From Candidatus Lutibacillus vidarii (lineage in GTDB: Bacteria; Actinomycetota; Actinomycetes; Actinomycetales; Dermatophilaceae), in the NCBI GenBank assembly GCA_016717165.1, contig JADKGA010000002.1, positions 1,364,001 to 1,428,000 of the forward strand: a DNA stretch of 64,000 nt, read 5' to 3'. Of the stretch, positions 54,180 to 63,241 are shown piece by piece. The position numbers and the translations under genes are program-made. The notes under the pieces are model-generated. The model searched no databases, was not told the origin of the DNA, and saw nothing but the letters and a program-made list of their open reading frames with translations. Each line of letters opens with the position of its first letter. The stretch's first letter is position 1.

Positions 54180-55362
54180 CTACGACCCGGCTCGTGGTGG
54201 GACGGACAGCAACGGTATGGCGACCTCGTCCTCGGTCACCGAGCCGTGCAGACCCCGCAGCACCAACAGCTCGGGACGCATCTTCGAGCTGTCGACCACC
54301 GCGGTGTCGTCGAGCAGGTTGACCAGGACGTCACCGATCCGCGGCAGCACCCGGTCGTGGACCGGCCCGAACCAGCCCTGACCGACGGCGGTCGCACGCC
54401 GGGTCACCGTCGCGGAGGCGCCGAGCCGGGCACGCCATACCGCGGCGACGTCCTCGGCCGCGCCCGGGCGACAGTACAGCTGGACCGCGCGCGGTTCGCC
54501 CCCGACCGAGGCGACGCCGTCGAGCAGCCCCGCCTCGTCAGCCAGGTCGATGCGGCGGTCGAAGGGCACCTCGACCATGCCGTGGTCGGCGGTGACGTGG
54601 ATGGCGGTGTCGTCCGGGACCAAGGCGGCAAGCCGACGTAGCGCCGCGTCGACCCGCTCGACCTCCTCACCCCACTCGAAGGAGGTGCACCCGTGGACAT
54701 GTCCGACCGTGTCGACATCCCCCCAGTAGAGGTAGACCAGCGAGCGTTTCGTCGCGGCGACCGCTTCGGCGGTCGCGGCGATGCGGGCGTCCAAGGGGCC
54801 CGCTGCCACGAAGCGTCCGCCGCGCAGCGCGGCATTGGTCAGGCCGGAGCCGTCGAAGTATGCCGGCCCGATCCGGGCCACCCCAACGCCCTGAGCAGCG
54901 GCCCGCTCGAAGACGGTGGGCTCGGGCTGCCAGGACCGAGGGTCGGGACCGTCGGTCCAGGACAGCTCGTTGAAGACGGCGTCGGTGCCGGGGTCGAGCA
55001 CCTCGTATCCGACGAGCCCGTGGCTGCCCGGCGGCAGTCCCGTGCCGAAGCTGCCCATCGAGGTGGCCGTCGTCGACGGGTACCCGCACACCAGCGACTG
55101 GCCGGTCGGCAGCAGCGACCTCAGGAACGGGGCGTGCCCGCCGCGACGGCGCAGCAGCCGCTCCCCCAGCCCGTCGACGAGGACGACAACGGCTCTGGCG
55201 GGCCGGCGGCAGGGCGGCGACCAGGCCGTCGTCGGCATACCCGGTGACGCCCAGTGAGGTGGCGACGGCGGGCAGGACGCCGGCCAGGCTCGCCCGGGCA
55301 TACCCCGGCGGCTCGACCCCCGGGACAGCCGCCGGGTCGACGGAGGTGGCCGGGTCGCTCAC
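54180..55362 (-). pseudogene. Nucleotide pyrophosphatase/phosphodiesterase-like gene with a frameshift
   Basis: The reading frame opens at GTG 55362 (S-D-P-A-T-S...A-A-L-P-P-A-R), overlapping the DUF5998 stop by GTGA. It must shift by +1 near 55197 to continue into R-A-V-V-V-L-V-D-G-L-G-E-R and the rest of an alkaline-phosphatase-superfamily domain. That domain has the T-T-A-T-S-M-G-S nucleophile loop, G-D-V-D-T-V-G-H and T-A-D-H-G-M metal sites. Both parts look fully conserved in character, so this is either a one-base sequencing error (an extra C in G-C-C-C-G-C-C-A), a recent mutation, or recoding. Intact length would be about 393 residues. Confidence 0.75.
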
Positions 55363-55955
55363 GCGAGGTGGGAGCGACCGATGGCGGAGGACAGCGCTGC
55401 CGCGAAGTCGATGGCCCGCGCCAGGGCCGCGTCCCCGTCGGCGTCGGCGCTGATCCGCAGCGAGATGTCGTCGGCGGTGACGGTGCCGTCATATCCGTGG
55501 TCGCCATCGCACGACGGGTCCGCGCACACGGCCGGTAGCAGGTCGACCCGGCTCACCGCGCCCCAGCCGAGGGTGACGGTGATCTCCCGGCCGAGCGAGC
55601 CCGGGACATAGCTCACCGGGTCGGGGACGACGTGGGTCGTCATCACCCCCCGGACGGCCGACAGCGGGACGGTCTCGCAGTTGGCCGTGGCGACCGGCCG
55701 GGTGGCGGCCGGGTCGGTGTGGTCGTCGGCGTGGGCGATGACCAGCCGGCTCGAGGTCACGGCGAGGACGGTGATATGGCGACGCACGGTGTCCTCGTCG
55801 AAGGTGGTCTCCTGGTGGACCAGGTACGCCCGCGGCGCCTCGCCGGCCAGCGCGTGGGCGACGACGTCGGCGACCAGAGTCGGGTAGTACCCGGCCCGTT
55901 CGATGTCGGAGACCAGGTCGGCCGGGAGTGAGGAGGCGGCAGGGAGCGCGGACAT
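55359..55955 (-). CDS. DUF5998 protein
   Basis: The 198-residue soluble protein belongs to an actinobacterial family that sits between the phosphodiesterase-like gene and a Pat-type acetyltransferase. It shows I-E-R-A-G-Y-Y-P, H-Q-E-T-T-F and G-Y-D-G-T-V segments. ATG 55955 is preferred because GACAAT lies seven bases upstream; ATG 55964 adds three residues. Function is unknown. Confidence 0.8.
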   Translation of the reverse strand: MSALPAASSLPADLVSDIERAGYYPTLVADVVAHALAGEAPRAYLVHQETTFDEDTVRRHITVLAVTSSRLVIAHADDHTDPAATRPVATANCETVPLSAVRGVMTTHVVPDPVSYVPGSLGREITVTLGWGAVSRVDLLPAVCADPSCDGDHGYDGTVTADDISLRISADADGDAALARAIDFAAALSSAIGRSHLA

Positions 55956-56025
55956 GGCCGCCATTGTCGCACCCGCGAGCCTTCCGCCGCGTCCCTCGAC
56001 CCGGCCTCCCGACCGCGGTGGCGCG

Positions 56026-58689
56026 TCAGATCGTGCGGCGCTCCACCTCGAGACGCAGCTGGGTGGGCGAGACGACCACCTCAGCTCCGAGCACGTCGAC
56101 CCCACCGGCCCAGGCGTTGACCGGCAGCAGGCGCACCACGGAGACCTCCGGCAGGTCGTCCGAGAGCGCGCCGACCCGGGCGATGAGGTCTTCGAGGGCG
56201 CCGCGGTCGACCGGCTCCCGGCCGCGGTACCCGCCGAGGAGCGGTGCCGACTCCAGCGAGTCGATGAGGTCTGCGACGTCGACATCGCGCAGCGGCGGGA
56301 TCCGGTAGGAGATGTCTCTGAGCATCTCGGTTGTCGGTCCGGCGACCGAGAAGCTGACGACCGGGCCGAAGAGCGGGTCCTCCAGAGCCGTGAGCACGCA
56401 GAAGACCCCCGGGTTCGCCATGTGCTGCACCGCGAAGCCGTCTGTGGCCAGGGGGCCGAGCCGCGTGGACAGGGAACGGAACGCGAGGCGGACGGCCTCC
56501 TCGGACTGGAGGTCACCGGCCACGCCGGGCACGCCCTGGTCGCGGACCACCGGGTTGCGGGCCTTGATGATGACCGGGAAGCCGATCTCGCGGGCAGCCT
56601 TCGTGGCACCGGCCGCCGTGGTGACCCGGCGGGACTCCCACAGCGAGATCCCGTAGGCGCTCAGCAGCTCGGTGGTCTCCTCGATGTCGAGCGTGCGGCC
56701 CTGCGGGTCGCGTTCCAGCACCCGCTCGACGAGGGCCGCCCCGCGCGCCCGGTCGATGTCGGCGGGGATGGCCGGCTCGCCGCGGTCTCGATAGCGCCAC
56801 TGGGCATAACGGGTCACCGCGGCTAGCGCGGCCACGGCGTCCTCAGGGAGGGTGTATGCCGGCACGGTCCGGGTCGCTCCGGTGCGCTCGGAGACGGCGG
56901 TGAGCTGCTCGGTCACCCCGTGCATCCCGAGGAAGCACGCGAGAACCGTCTTGTCGGTCGCCGCGGCCTCCTCGCGCACCGCCCGGACGACCTCCTCGTC
57001 GTAGACGACGAGTGGTGGGATGAAACAGGTGAGCACGGAGTCGACGAGCGGGTTCTGCAGCACTTCTCGTAGTGCCGACCGGAAATCTGCATCGGTGGCC
57101 TCGGCAGGGAGGACGACCGGGCCGTGAGCCACCTCCAGCCCGTGGCCGGACGCCGACTGCGCGGCAATCGAGCCCAAGGAGTGGGCGTTGGCGACAATGG
57201 CGACCCGGTTCCCGCGCGGGAGCGGCTGCGAGACGGCCAGCTGCGCGATGTCGAACAGCTTGTGCACATCGCTCGCGCGGATGACGCCGGCCTGGTTGAG
57301 CATCGAGTCGAAGGCCTCGTGCGGCATCTGGGTGTTGCGGATCCGGTGACCCGGCGGGGCGTCATACGCGCTGAGCCCGGACTTGACGACGATGACTGGT
57401 TTGGTCGACGCGAGGTGACGCGCGACGCGGGAGAACTTGCGCGGGTTGCCCATCGACTCCAGGTAGAGCCCGACGACAGAGGTCCGAGGGTCGTCGATCC
57501 AGTACTGCATAAGGTCGTTGCCCGAGACGTCGGCGCGGTTGCCCGAGTTGGCGAAGATCGACAGCCCCAGGCCACGGCGCGCGGCGGAGGCGAGGATCGC
57601 GATCCCGAGCGCGCCACTTTGGCTGAACAGGCCGAGCGGGCCGGGCGATGGCAGGGTCGGGGACAAGGAGGCGTTGAGTCGGACGGCCGGGTCGTTGTTG
57701 ATGACGCCGAAGGACGAGGGGCCGACGACCCGCATCCCCCACTTGCGGGCCCGGCGTCGCAGCTTGTCCTGGAGCAGCTCGCCGTCCGGACCGGCCTCCG
57801 CGAAGCCGGCGCTGGCGACGAGGAGGGTGTGGACACCCGCCTTGCCGCACTCCTTGGCGACGTGGACCGCCTGCGCCGCGGGAACGGCGACGATGGCGAG
57901 GTCGACCTGACCGGGGATATCGCCGATGCGCGAGTATGCCTTCAGCCCGAGCACCTCGTCGGCCTCGGGGTTGACCGCGTAGACCGGCCCGGTGAAGCCG
58001 GCGCCCAGGATATTCGCCAGGACGTTGTGGCCGACCCGGTCCGGCGAGCGGCTCGCTCCGATGACCGCGATCGATGAGGGGTAGAGGACCCGTCTCATGC
58101 TGATCGACTCGGCGCGGTGCTCCCGGGCGAGCCGGACCTCCTGGGATCGGGCGGTCGGGGTGATATCGAAGCCGACCGCGACCACCCCGTCCTCGAACCG
58201 GTGGCTCACCTCGTAGCCGGCCTCGCGGAAGACGTTGAGCATCTTGCGGTTCTGCGGGAGGACCTCGGCGACGAACCGGCGGATGTCGCCCTCGTGGGCG
58301 ATCGCGGCGAGGTGTTCGAGGAGGATCGAGCCGATCCCGCGGCCCTGGTAGTGGTCGGAGATATTGAAGGCGACCTCGGCACTGTCCTTCTCGACGACGT
58401 CATAGCGCCCGATCCCGATGATGTCGTCCCCGATCGTCGCGACAAGGGCGACCCGATCCTTGTAGTCGACATGGGTGAACCGGTGGACATCCCGGTCCGA
58501 GAGCTCCTTGAGCGGGGCGAAGAAGCGCAGGTAGATCGACTCCTCCGACTGACCCGCGTGGAACCGCCGGACCCCGGGAATGTCGTCGGGGACGATCGGG
58601 CGGAGGTGCGCCACCGATCCGTCCTTGAGGACCACGTCGGCCTCCCACTGGGCCGGATAGCCCTCCGGGCGAACCGCCACCTCGCTCAT
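56026..58689 (-). CDS. GNAT acetyltransferase fused to ADP-forming acyl-CoA synthetase-like domains (Pat-type)
   Basis: The 887-residue protein has an N-terminal GNAT domain (about 20-190, with Q-G-R-G-I-G-S acetyl-CoA loop), a CoA-binding domain (I-A-V-I-G-A-S-R), a succinyl-CoA-ligase-like domain and an ATP-grasp domain (about 660-887). Such proteins acetylate acetyl-CoA synthetase and other lysines. In catalytic synthetases the second domain carries S-H-T-G with a phospho-histidine; here that region reads P-P-G-H-R-I-R-N-T, so synthetase activity is doubtful and a sensing role is likelier. This is the order reversed from E. coli PatZ. Confidence 0.88.
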   Translation of the reverse strand: MSEVAVRPEGYPAQWEADVVLKDGSVAHLRPIVPDDIPGVRRFHAGQSEESIYLRFFAPLKELSDRDVHRFTHVDYKDRVALVATIGDDIIGIGRYDVVEKDSAEVAFNISDHYQGRGIGSILLEHLAAIAHEGDIRRFVAEVLPQNRKMLNVFREAGYEVSHRFEDGVVAVGFDITPTARSQEVRLAREHRAESISMRRVLYPSSIAVIGASRSPDRVGHNVLANILGAGFTGPVYAVNPEADEVLGLKAYSRIGDIPGQVDLAIVAVPAAQAVHVAKECGKAGVHTLLVASAGFAEAGPDGELLQDKLRRRARKWGMRVVGPSSFGVINNDPAVRLNASLSPTLPSPGPLGLFSQSGALGIAILASAARRGLGLSIFANSGNRADVSGNDLMQYWIDDPRTSVVGLYLESMGNPRKFSRVARHLASTKPVIVVKSGLSAYDAPPGHRIRNTQMPHEAFDSMLNQAGVIRASDVHKLFDIAQLAVSQPLPRGNRVAIVANAHSLGSIAAQSASGHGLEVAHGPVVLPAEATDADFRSALREVLQNPLVDSVLTCFIPPLVVYDEEVVRAVREEAAATDKTVLACFLGMHGVTEQLTAVSERTGATRTVPAYTLPEDAVAALAAVTRYAQWRYRDRGEPAIPADIDRARGAALVERVLERDPQGRTLDIEETTELLSAYGISLWESRRVTTAAGATKAAREIGFPVIIKARNPVVRDQGVPGVAGDLQSEEAVRLAFRSLSTRLGPLATDGFAVQHMANPGVFCVLTALEDPLFGPVVSFSVAGPTTEMLRDISYRIPPLRDVDVADLIDSLESAPLLGGYRGREPVDRGALEDLIARVGALSDDLPEVSVVRLLPVNAWAGGVDVLGAEVVVSPTQLRLEVERRTI

Positions 58690-58792
58690 GGCCACATCGT
58701 CCCACGTGGGCGCCGTAGCGCCGAGGGCAACCGGTCCGGGGAGCGACGCGATGCTGCCCACACCGTGCGAAGTGACCTGGGACGATGGGGCC

Positions 58793-59425
58793 ATGGAGCT
58801 CGACGAGGTGATCCGGCGCCGCCGCATGGTCAGGCGCTACGAGGCCGACGAGGCGGTCCCCGACGACGTCCTGCGCCGGCTGCTCGAGTACGCCGCACGG
58901 GCCCCGAGCGCCGGCTTCAGCCAGGGCTGGGACTTCGTCGTCCTCACGGAGGCGGCGGACCGGGCGGCATTCTGGGCGGCGACGACCCCGCCCGGCGAGG
59001 AGCCGGACTCGTGGCTGAGCGGTCTGATGACCGCCCCCGTGCTCGTCCTGTGCTGTTCAGACAAGGAGCGCTATCTCGACCGGTATGCCGAGCCCGACAA
59101 GGGGGTCACCGACCGCGACGAGGGCTTCTGGCCGGTCCCCTACTGGGATATCGACACCGGGATGGCCGCGCTGCTCATCCTCCTCGGCGCCGTGGACGCC
59201 GGCCTTGGCAGCTGCTTCTTCGGCATACCGGTGGGGCGGCACGAGGCGGTCCACGAGACCCTCGCCATCCCGCCCGACCGCAGGCTGGTGGGGGTGGTGT
59301 CCGTGGGGTACCCGGCGCAGGACCGGCGCAGCCCCTCGCTGAAGCGGGGTCGTCGCCCCGCCGAGGAGATCGTCCACTGGGGCCGGTTCGGCGCGGCATC
59401 ACCACCGACTCCCGAGGCTTTGTGA
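58793..59425 (+). CDS. Nitroreductase-family FMN oxidoreductase
   Basis: The 210-residue protein has the nitroreductase R-R-R-R-M-V-R-R-Y N-terminus, A-P-S-A-G-F-S-Q-G-W-D FMN loop and G-L-G-S-C-F-F-G-I-P. It probably reduces an unidentified substrate with NAD(P)H. GACGAT lies six bases before the ATG and no ribosome-binding site is seen. Confidence 0.86.
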   Translation: MELDEVIRRRRMVRRYEADEAVPDDVLRRLLEYAARAPSAGFSQGWDFVVLTEAADRAAFWAATTPPGEEPDSWLSGLMTAPVLVLCCSDKERYLDRYAEPDKGVTDRDEGFWPVPYWDIDTGMAALLILLGAVDAGLGSCFFGIPVGRHEAVHETLAIPPDRRLVGVVSVGYPAQDRRSPSLKRGRRPAEEIVHWGRFGAASPPTPEAL

Positions 59426-59476
59426 GGATGAGGGGTCGAGCCCACTGCCGGCCGCTGAAGGAGATGACGCCCGACC

Positions 59477-61918
59477 ATGGCCACCGGCCGCACCGCACCA
59501 CCGCCTGAGGATCTCGTCGAACGGATCATCGACGTCGACGTCCAGGACGAGATGGAGGGCGCCTTCCTCGAGTACGCGTACTCGGTCATCTACGCGCGCG
59601 CCCTGCCCGACGCCCGGGACGGCCTCAAGCCGGTCCAGCGCCGGATCCTCTTCGCGATGGACGAGCTCGGCCTGCGGCCGGACCGCGGCCACGTCAAGTC
59701 CTCCCGGGTCGTCGGTGAGGTCATGGGCAAGTACCACCCGCACGGGGACCAGGCGATCTATGACGCCCTGGTGCGGATGGCCCAGCCGTTCTCGATGCGC
59801 CTCCCGCTCGTCGACGGGCACGGCAACTTCGGCTCCCTCGACAGCGGCCCGGCCGCCTCCCGGTACACCGAGGCCCGGCTCGCCCCGGCCGCCCTGCTCA
59901 TGACGGCGAGCCTGGACGAGGACACCGTCGACCAGGTGCCCAACTACGACGACCAGCTGCTCCAGCCCGAGGTCCTCCCCGCCGCCTTCCCGAACCTGCT
60001 CGTCAACGGCGCGAGCGGCATCGCCGTGGGCATGGCGACGAACATGCCGCCGCACAACCTCGTCGAAGTGGTCCAGGCGGCTCGACACCTCATCGAGCAC
60101 CCGGACGCCACCCTCGACGACCTCATGCGCTTCGTCCCGGGCCCGGACCTTCCCGGGGGCGGGCGGATCGTGGGCCTGGACGGCATACGGGAGGGGTATG
60201 CGACCGGGCGCGGCACCTTCCGGACCCGCGCGACCACCCGAATCGAGAACATCACCCCGCGGCGCAAGGGCATCGTCGTCACCGAGCTCCCCTATCTCGT
60301 CGGCCCGGAGAAGGTCATCGAGAAGGTCAAGGACCTCGTCACGGCCAAGAAGCTCCAGGGCATCTCGGACCTGAAGGACCTCAGTGACCTCAAGCACGGG
60401 CTGCGCCTGGTCATCGAGATCAAGAACGGCTTCCACCCCGAGGCCGTGCTGGAGCAGCTCTTCCGGCTCACCCCGATGGAGGACTCCTTCGGGATCAACA
60501 ATGTCGCCCTGGTCGAGGGGCAGCCGCGCACGCTGGGGCTCAAGGACCTGCTCGCGGTCTTCGTCGCCTTCCGCGTCGACGTCGTCCGGCGCCGGACGGC
60601 TTACCGGCTGGCCCGCCGCGAGGACCGGCTCCACCTCGTCGAGGGCCTTCTCATCGCCATCGTCGACATCGACGAGGTCATCCAGCTGATCCGGTCCTCC
60701 GACGACGCGGCGACCGCGAAGGCCCGGCTCATGTCGGTCTTCGACCTCTCCGATGCGCAGGCGACCTACATCCTCGACCTCCAGCTGCGCCGCCTGACGA
60801 AGTTCTCCCGGATCGAGCTGGAGAAGGAGCGCGACGAGCTCGAGCGGCTCATCGAGCAGCTCCGGGCGATCCTCGCCGACGAGCGCCTGCTCCGGCGGAC
60901 CGTCTCGACCGAGCTCGACGAGGTCGCCAAGGCCCATGGCACCCCGCGGCGGACCGTCCTGCTGGAGTCCGCAGGCGTCCCGGCTGCGGTCACCCATCCC
61001 CTTGAGGTCGCGGACGACCCGTGCTGGGTGCTGCTCTCGGCGACCGGGCTGCTCGCCCGGACCGCCTCCGACGAGCCGATCCCCTCCGGCGGTGAGCGGG
61101 CCAAGCACGACGCCGTGGTCTCGGTCGTCGCGGCGACCGCCCGAGGGCAGGTCGGGCTGGTCACCTCCACGGGTCGACTGGTCCGGCTCTCGGTGCTCGA
61201 GCTGCCGACCTTGCCGCCGACCAGTGGCGCCCCGGCCCTGTCGGGCGGGACTCCGCTCAAGGGCCACATCGAGCTGGACCGCGGCGAGGAGGTCGTCGGG
61301 TTGGCCTCGCTGCTCGACGGGGCCGACGGGCTGGCGCTGGGGACGGCTGCCGGTGTCGTCAAGCGGGTCCTCGTCGACTACCCCGCGAAGGACTCCTTCG
61401 AGCTGATCGGGCTGCGGCCCGGCGACTGGGTGGTCGGGGCTGCGGCGGTGCCCCGCGAGGATGTCGACCTCGTCTTCGTCACCTCGGACGCCCAGCTGCT
61501 CCGGTTCCCCGCGTCGTTCGTCCGTCCCCAGGGCCGACCGGCCGGGGGCATGGCGGGCATCCGGCTGGACTCGGGGGCCGCCGTGGTCCACTTCGGGGTG
61601 GTCGACCCCGGTCGGGACGCGGTCGTCGTCACGTCCGCGGGTACCTCCGCTGCGCTGCCCGGCACCCAGCCCGGCTCGCTCAAGGTCACTCCGTATGCCG
61701 AGTACCCCGCCAAGGGCCGCGGTACCGGCGGGGTGCGGTGCCACCGGTTCCTCAAGGGCGAGGACACCCTGGTCCTCGGGTGGGTCGGCGCTGCTCCGGC
61801 GCGGGCCAGTGCCGCGAACGGCGTTCCGGTGGCGCTACCGGAGGCAGTCGGCCGCCGGGATGGCTCTGGCTCGCCCGCGAGCACCGTCATCGCAGGGATC
61901 GGCCCCGCCCTCCCCTGA
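59477..61918 (+). CDS. parC: DNA topoisomerase IV/gyrase subunit A
   Basis: The 813-residue protein has catalytic Y130 in S-R-Y-T-E-A-R, the winged-helix region G-K-Y-H-P-H-G-D at 84-91, the GyrI-like region and a six-blade C-terminal domain. No gyrase-type Q-R-R-G-G-x-G box is obvious in the tail, which favours topoisomerase IV. The residue matching E. coli GyrA Ser83 is Gln92, while the Asp87 counterpart is D96. A parE partner is not in the window. Confidence 0.92.
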   Translation: MATGRTAPPPEDLVERIIDVDVQDEMEGAFLEYAYSVIYARALPDARDGLKPVQRRILFAMDELGLRPDRGHVKSSRVVGEVMGKYHPHGDQAIYDALVRMAQPFSMRLPLVDGHGNFGSLDSGPAASRYTEARLAPAALLMTASLDEDTVDQVPNYDDQLLQPEVLPAAFPNLLVNGASGIAVGMATNMPPHNLVEVVQAARHLIEHPDATLDDLMRFVPGPDLPGGGRIVGLDGIREGYATGRGTFRTRATTRIENITPRRKGIVVTELPYLVGPEKVIEKVKDLVTAKKLQGISDLKDLSDLKHGLRLVIEIKNGFHPEAVLEQLFRLTPMEDSFGINNVALVEGQPRTLGLKDLLAVFVAFRVDVVRRRTAYRLARREDRLHLVEGLLIAIVDIDEVIQLIRSSDDAATAKARLMSVFDLSDAQATYILDLQLRRLTKFSRIELEKERDELERLIEQLRAILADERLLRRTVSTELDEVAKAHGTPRRTVLLESAGVPAAVTHPLEVADDPCWVLLSATGLLARTASDEPIPSGGERAKHDAVVSVVAATARGQVGLVTSTGRLVRLSVLELPTLPPTSGAPALSGGTPLKGHIELDRGEEVVGLASLLDGADGLALGTAAGVVKRVLVDYPAKDSFELIGLRPGDWVVGAAAVPREDVDLVFVTSDAQLLRFPASFVRPQGRPAGGMAGIRLDSGAAVVHFGVVDPGRDAVVVTSAGTSAALPGTQPGSLKVTPYAEYPAKGRGTGGVRCHRFLKGEDTLVLGWVGAAPARASAANGVPVALPEAVGRRDGSGSPASTVIAGIGPALP

Positions 61919-61978
61919 CCGGGCTCGCCACCCTGGGCCACTCCACTGTCGCGCGGCCCCTTGGCATGCCTCCTGGCC

Positions 61979-62000
61979 GCTCGGAGCTGCGCTGCCGAGC
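61979..62000 (+). terminator. Terminator hairpin after parC
   Basis: GCTCGG and CCGAGC pair, with inner AGC/GCT, 60 bases after the stop. No T tract. Confidence 0.55.
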
Positions 62001-62005
62001 ACCCG

Positions 62006-62076
62006 AACGTGCAGTAGTCCCGTTTCGCGCCCGAAATGCCCCAGTATGCCGGCCCCGAAACCGACTACTGCACGTT
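62006..62076. repeat. 71-bp hairpin, second arm type
   Basis: Arms AACGTGCAGTAGTC and GACTACTGCACGTT are perfect inverted copies and continue inward through CGTTTCG/CGAAAC. The interior holds CGAAATGCCCCAGTATGCCG, close to the interior of the 50-bp repeat (CGAAATGTCCGGTATGTCG) although the arms are unrelated. It lies between parC and asd. Confidence 0.8.
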
Positions 62077-62186
62077 TGAGTGCCCGCAGCGGGGCTCCGG
62101 AGGGGGAAGGCGACAGCCAAGGGCTCCCAGCACCGCGGGGGTGTCTCACGTCGTGTCGGCTCCCTGATCAGCCGGCAGAGCGGCCG

Positions 62187-62192
62187 TACACT
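62187..62192 (+). promoter_or_regulatory. -10 box of asd (leaderless)
   Basis: TACACT lies eight bases before the asd ATG; no ribosome-binding site is present. Confidence 0.45.
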
Positions 62193-62200
62193 CGCTGACC

Positions 62201-63232
62201 ATGCGAGTTGGAGTCTTCGGCGCCACGGGCCAGGTGGGCGGCGTCATGCGCACCCTCCTGGCGGAGCGCGCCTTCCCGGTCGACCAGGTCCGCTTCTTCG
62301 CCTCCGCACGGTCGGCGGGCAGGACCCTGCCGTGGGGCGACGGCGAGGTCGTCGTCGAGGACATGGCGACCGCCGACTTCTCGGGCCTCGACATCGCGCT
62401 CTTCTCCGCCGGCAAGGGCGCCTCGCTCCAGTACGCCCCCACGGTGGCCGCCGCCGGTGCCGTCGTCATCGACAACTCCAGCGCCTGGCGGATGGACAGG
62501 CAGGTGCCGCTGGTCGTCAGCGAGGTCAACCCCGACGACCTCGACGACCTCCCCCGCGGGATCGTCGCGAACCCCAACTGCACGACCATGGCCGCGATGC
62601 CGGTGCTCCAGCCGCTGCACACCGAGGCGGGGCTGCGTCGACTTGTCGTCTCGACGTACCAGGCAGTGTCCGGAACTGGCGGCAAGGGCGTCGCCGAGCT
62701 CGACACCCAGGTGCGCGCCGTGGCCGACGGCGCGGCGGCGCTCGCCTTCGACGGCAGCGCGGTCACCTTCCCTGCCCCGGTTGCGTATGTCGCCCCCATC
62801 GCCTTCAACGTCGTGCCGATCGCTGGCTCGCTCGTCGAGGACGGCTCGGGCGAGACCGACGAGGAGCAGAAGCTGCGCAACGAGTCGCGCAAGATCCTGC
62901 ATATCCCCGACCTGGCGGTGAGCGGCACCTGCGTGCGCGTTCCTGTCTACACCGGCCACTCGCTCGCCCTCAACGCCGAGTTCGAGCGCCCGATCTCCCC
63001 GGAGCGCGCCCTCGAGGTGCTCCGCGCCGCCCCCGGCGTCGTCGTCACGGCAGTGCCCAACCCGATCCAGGCGGCCGGGCAGGACCCGAGCTTTGTCGGT
63101 CGGGTCCGGGCCGACCAGTCGGTCGCCGACGGCCGGGGGCTGGCGCTATTCGTCAGCAATGACAACCTCCGCAAGGGCGCCGCGCTCAACGCCATCCAGA
63201 TCGCCGAGGAGATCGTGCGTCGGAGGGGCTGA
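62201..63232 (+). CDS. asd: Aspartate-semialdehyde dehydrogenase
   Basis: The 343-residue enzyme has the NADP loop G-A-T-G-Q-V-G-G near the start, catalytic C127 in N-P-N-C-T-T, and the late G-H-S-L-A-L-N-A histidine region. It makes aspartate semialdehyde for lysine, diaminopimelate, threonine and methionine. The lysC gene often found upstream is not here; parC is. Confidence 0.96.
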   Translation: MRVGVFGATGQVGGVMRTLLAERAFPVDQVRFFASARSAGRTLPWGDGEVVVEDMATADFSGLDIALFSAGKGASLQYAPTVAAAGAVVIDNSSAWRMDRQVPLVVSEVNPDDLDDLPRGIVANPNCTTMAAMPVLQPLHTEAGLRRLVVSTYQAVSGTGGKGVAELDTQVRAVADGAAALAFDGSAVTFPAPVAYVAPIAFNVVPIAGSLVEDGSGETDEEQKLRNESRKILHIPDLAVSGTCVRVPVYTGHSLALNAEFERPISPERALEVLRAAPGVVVTAVPNPIQAAGQDPSFVGRVRADQSVADGRGLALFVSNDNLRKGAALNAIQIAEEIVRRRG

Positions 63233-63241
63233 CCAGCGCCG

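Noticed and set aside
61919..62200. A small gene between parC and asd
   Set aside because: The 282 bases hold a terminator, the 71-bp hairpin and the asd promoter. No frame has a plausible start and conserved composition.
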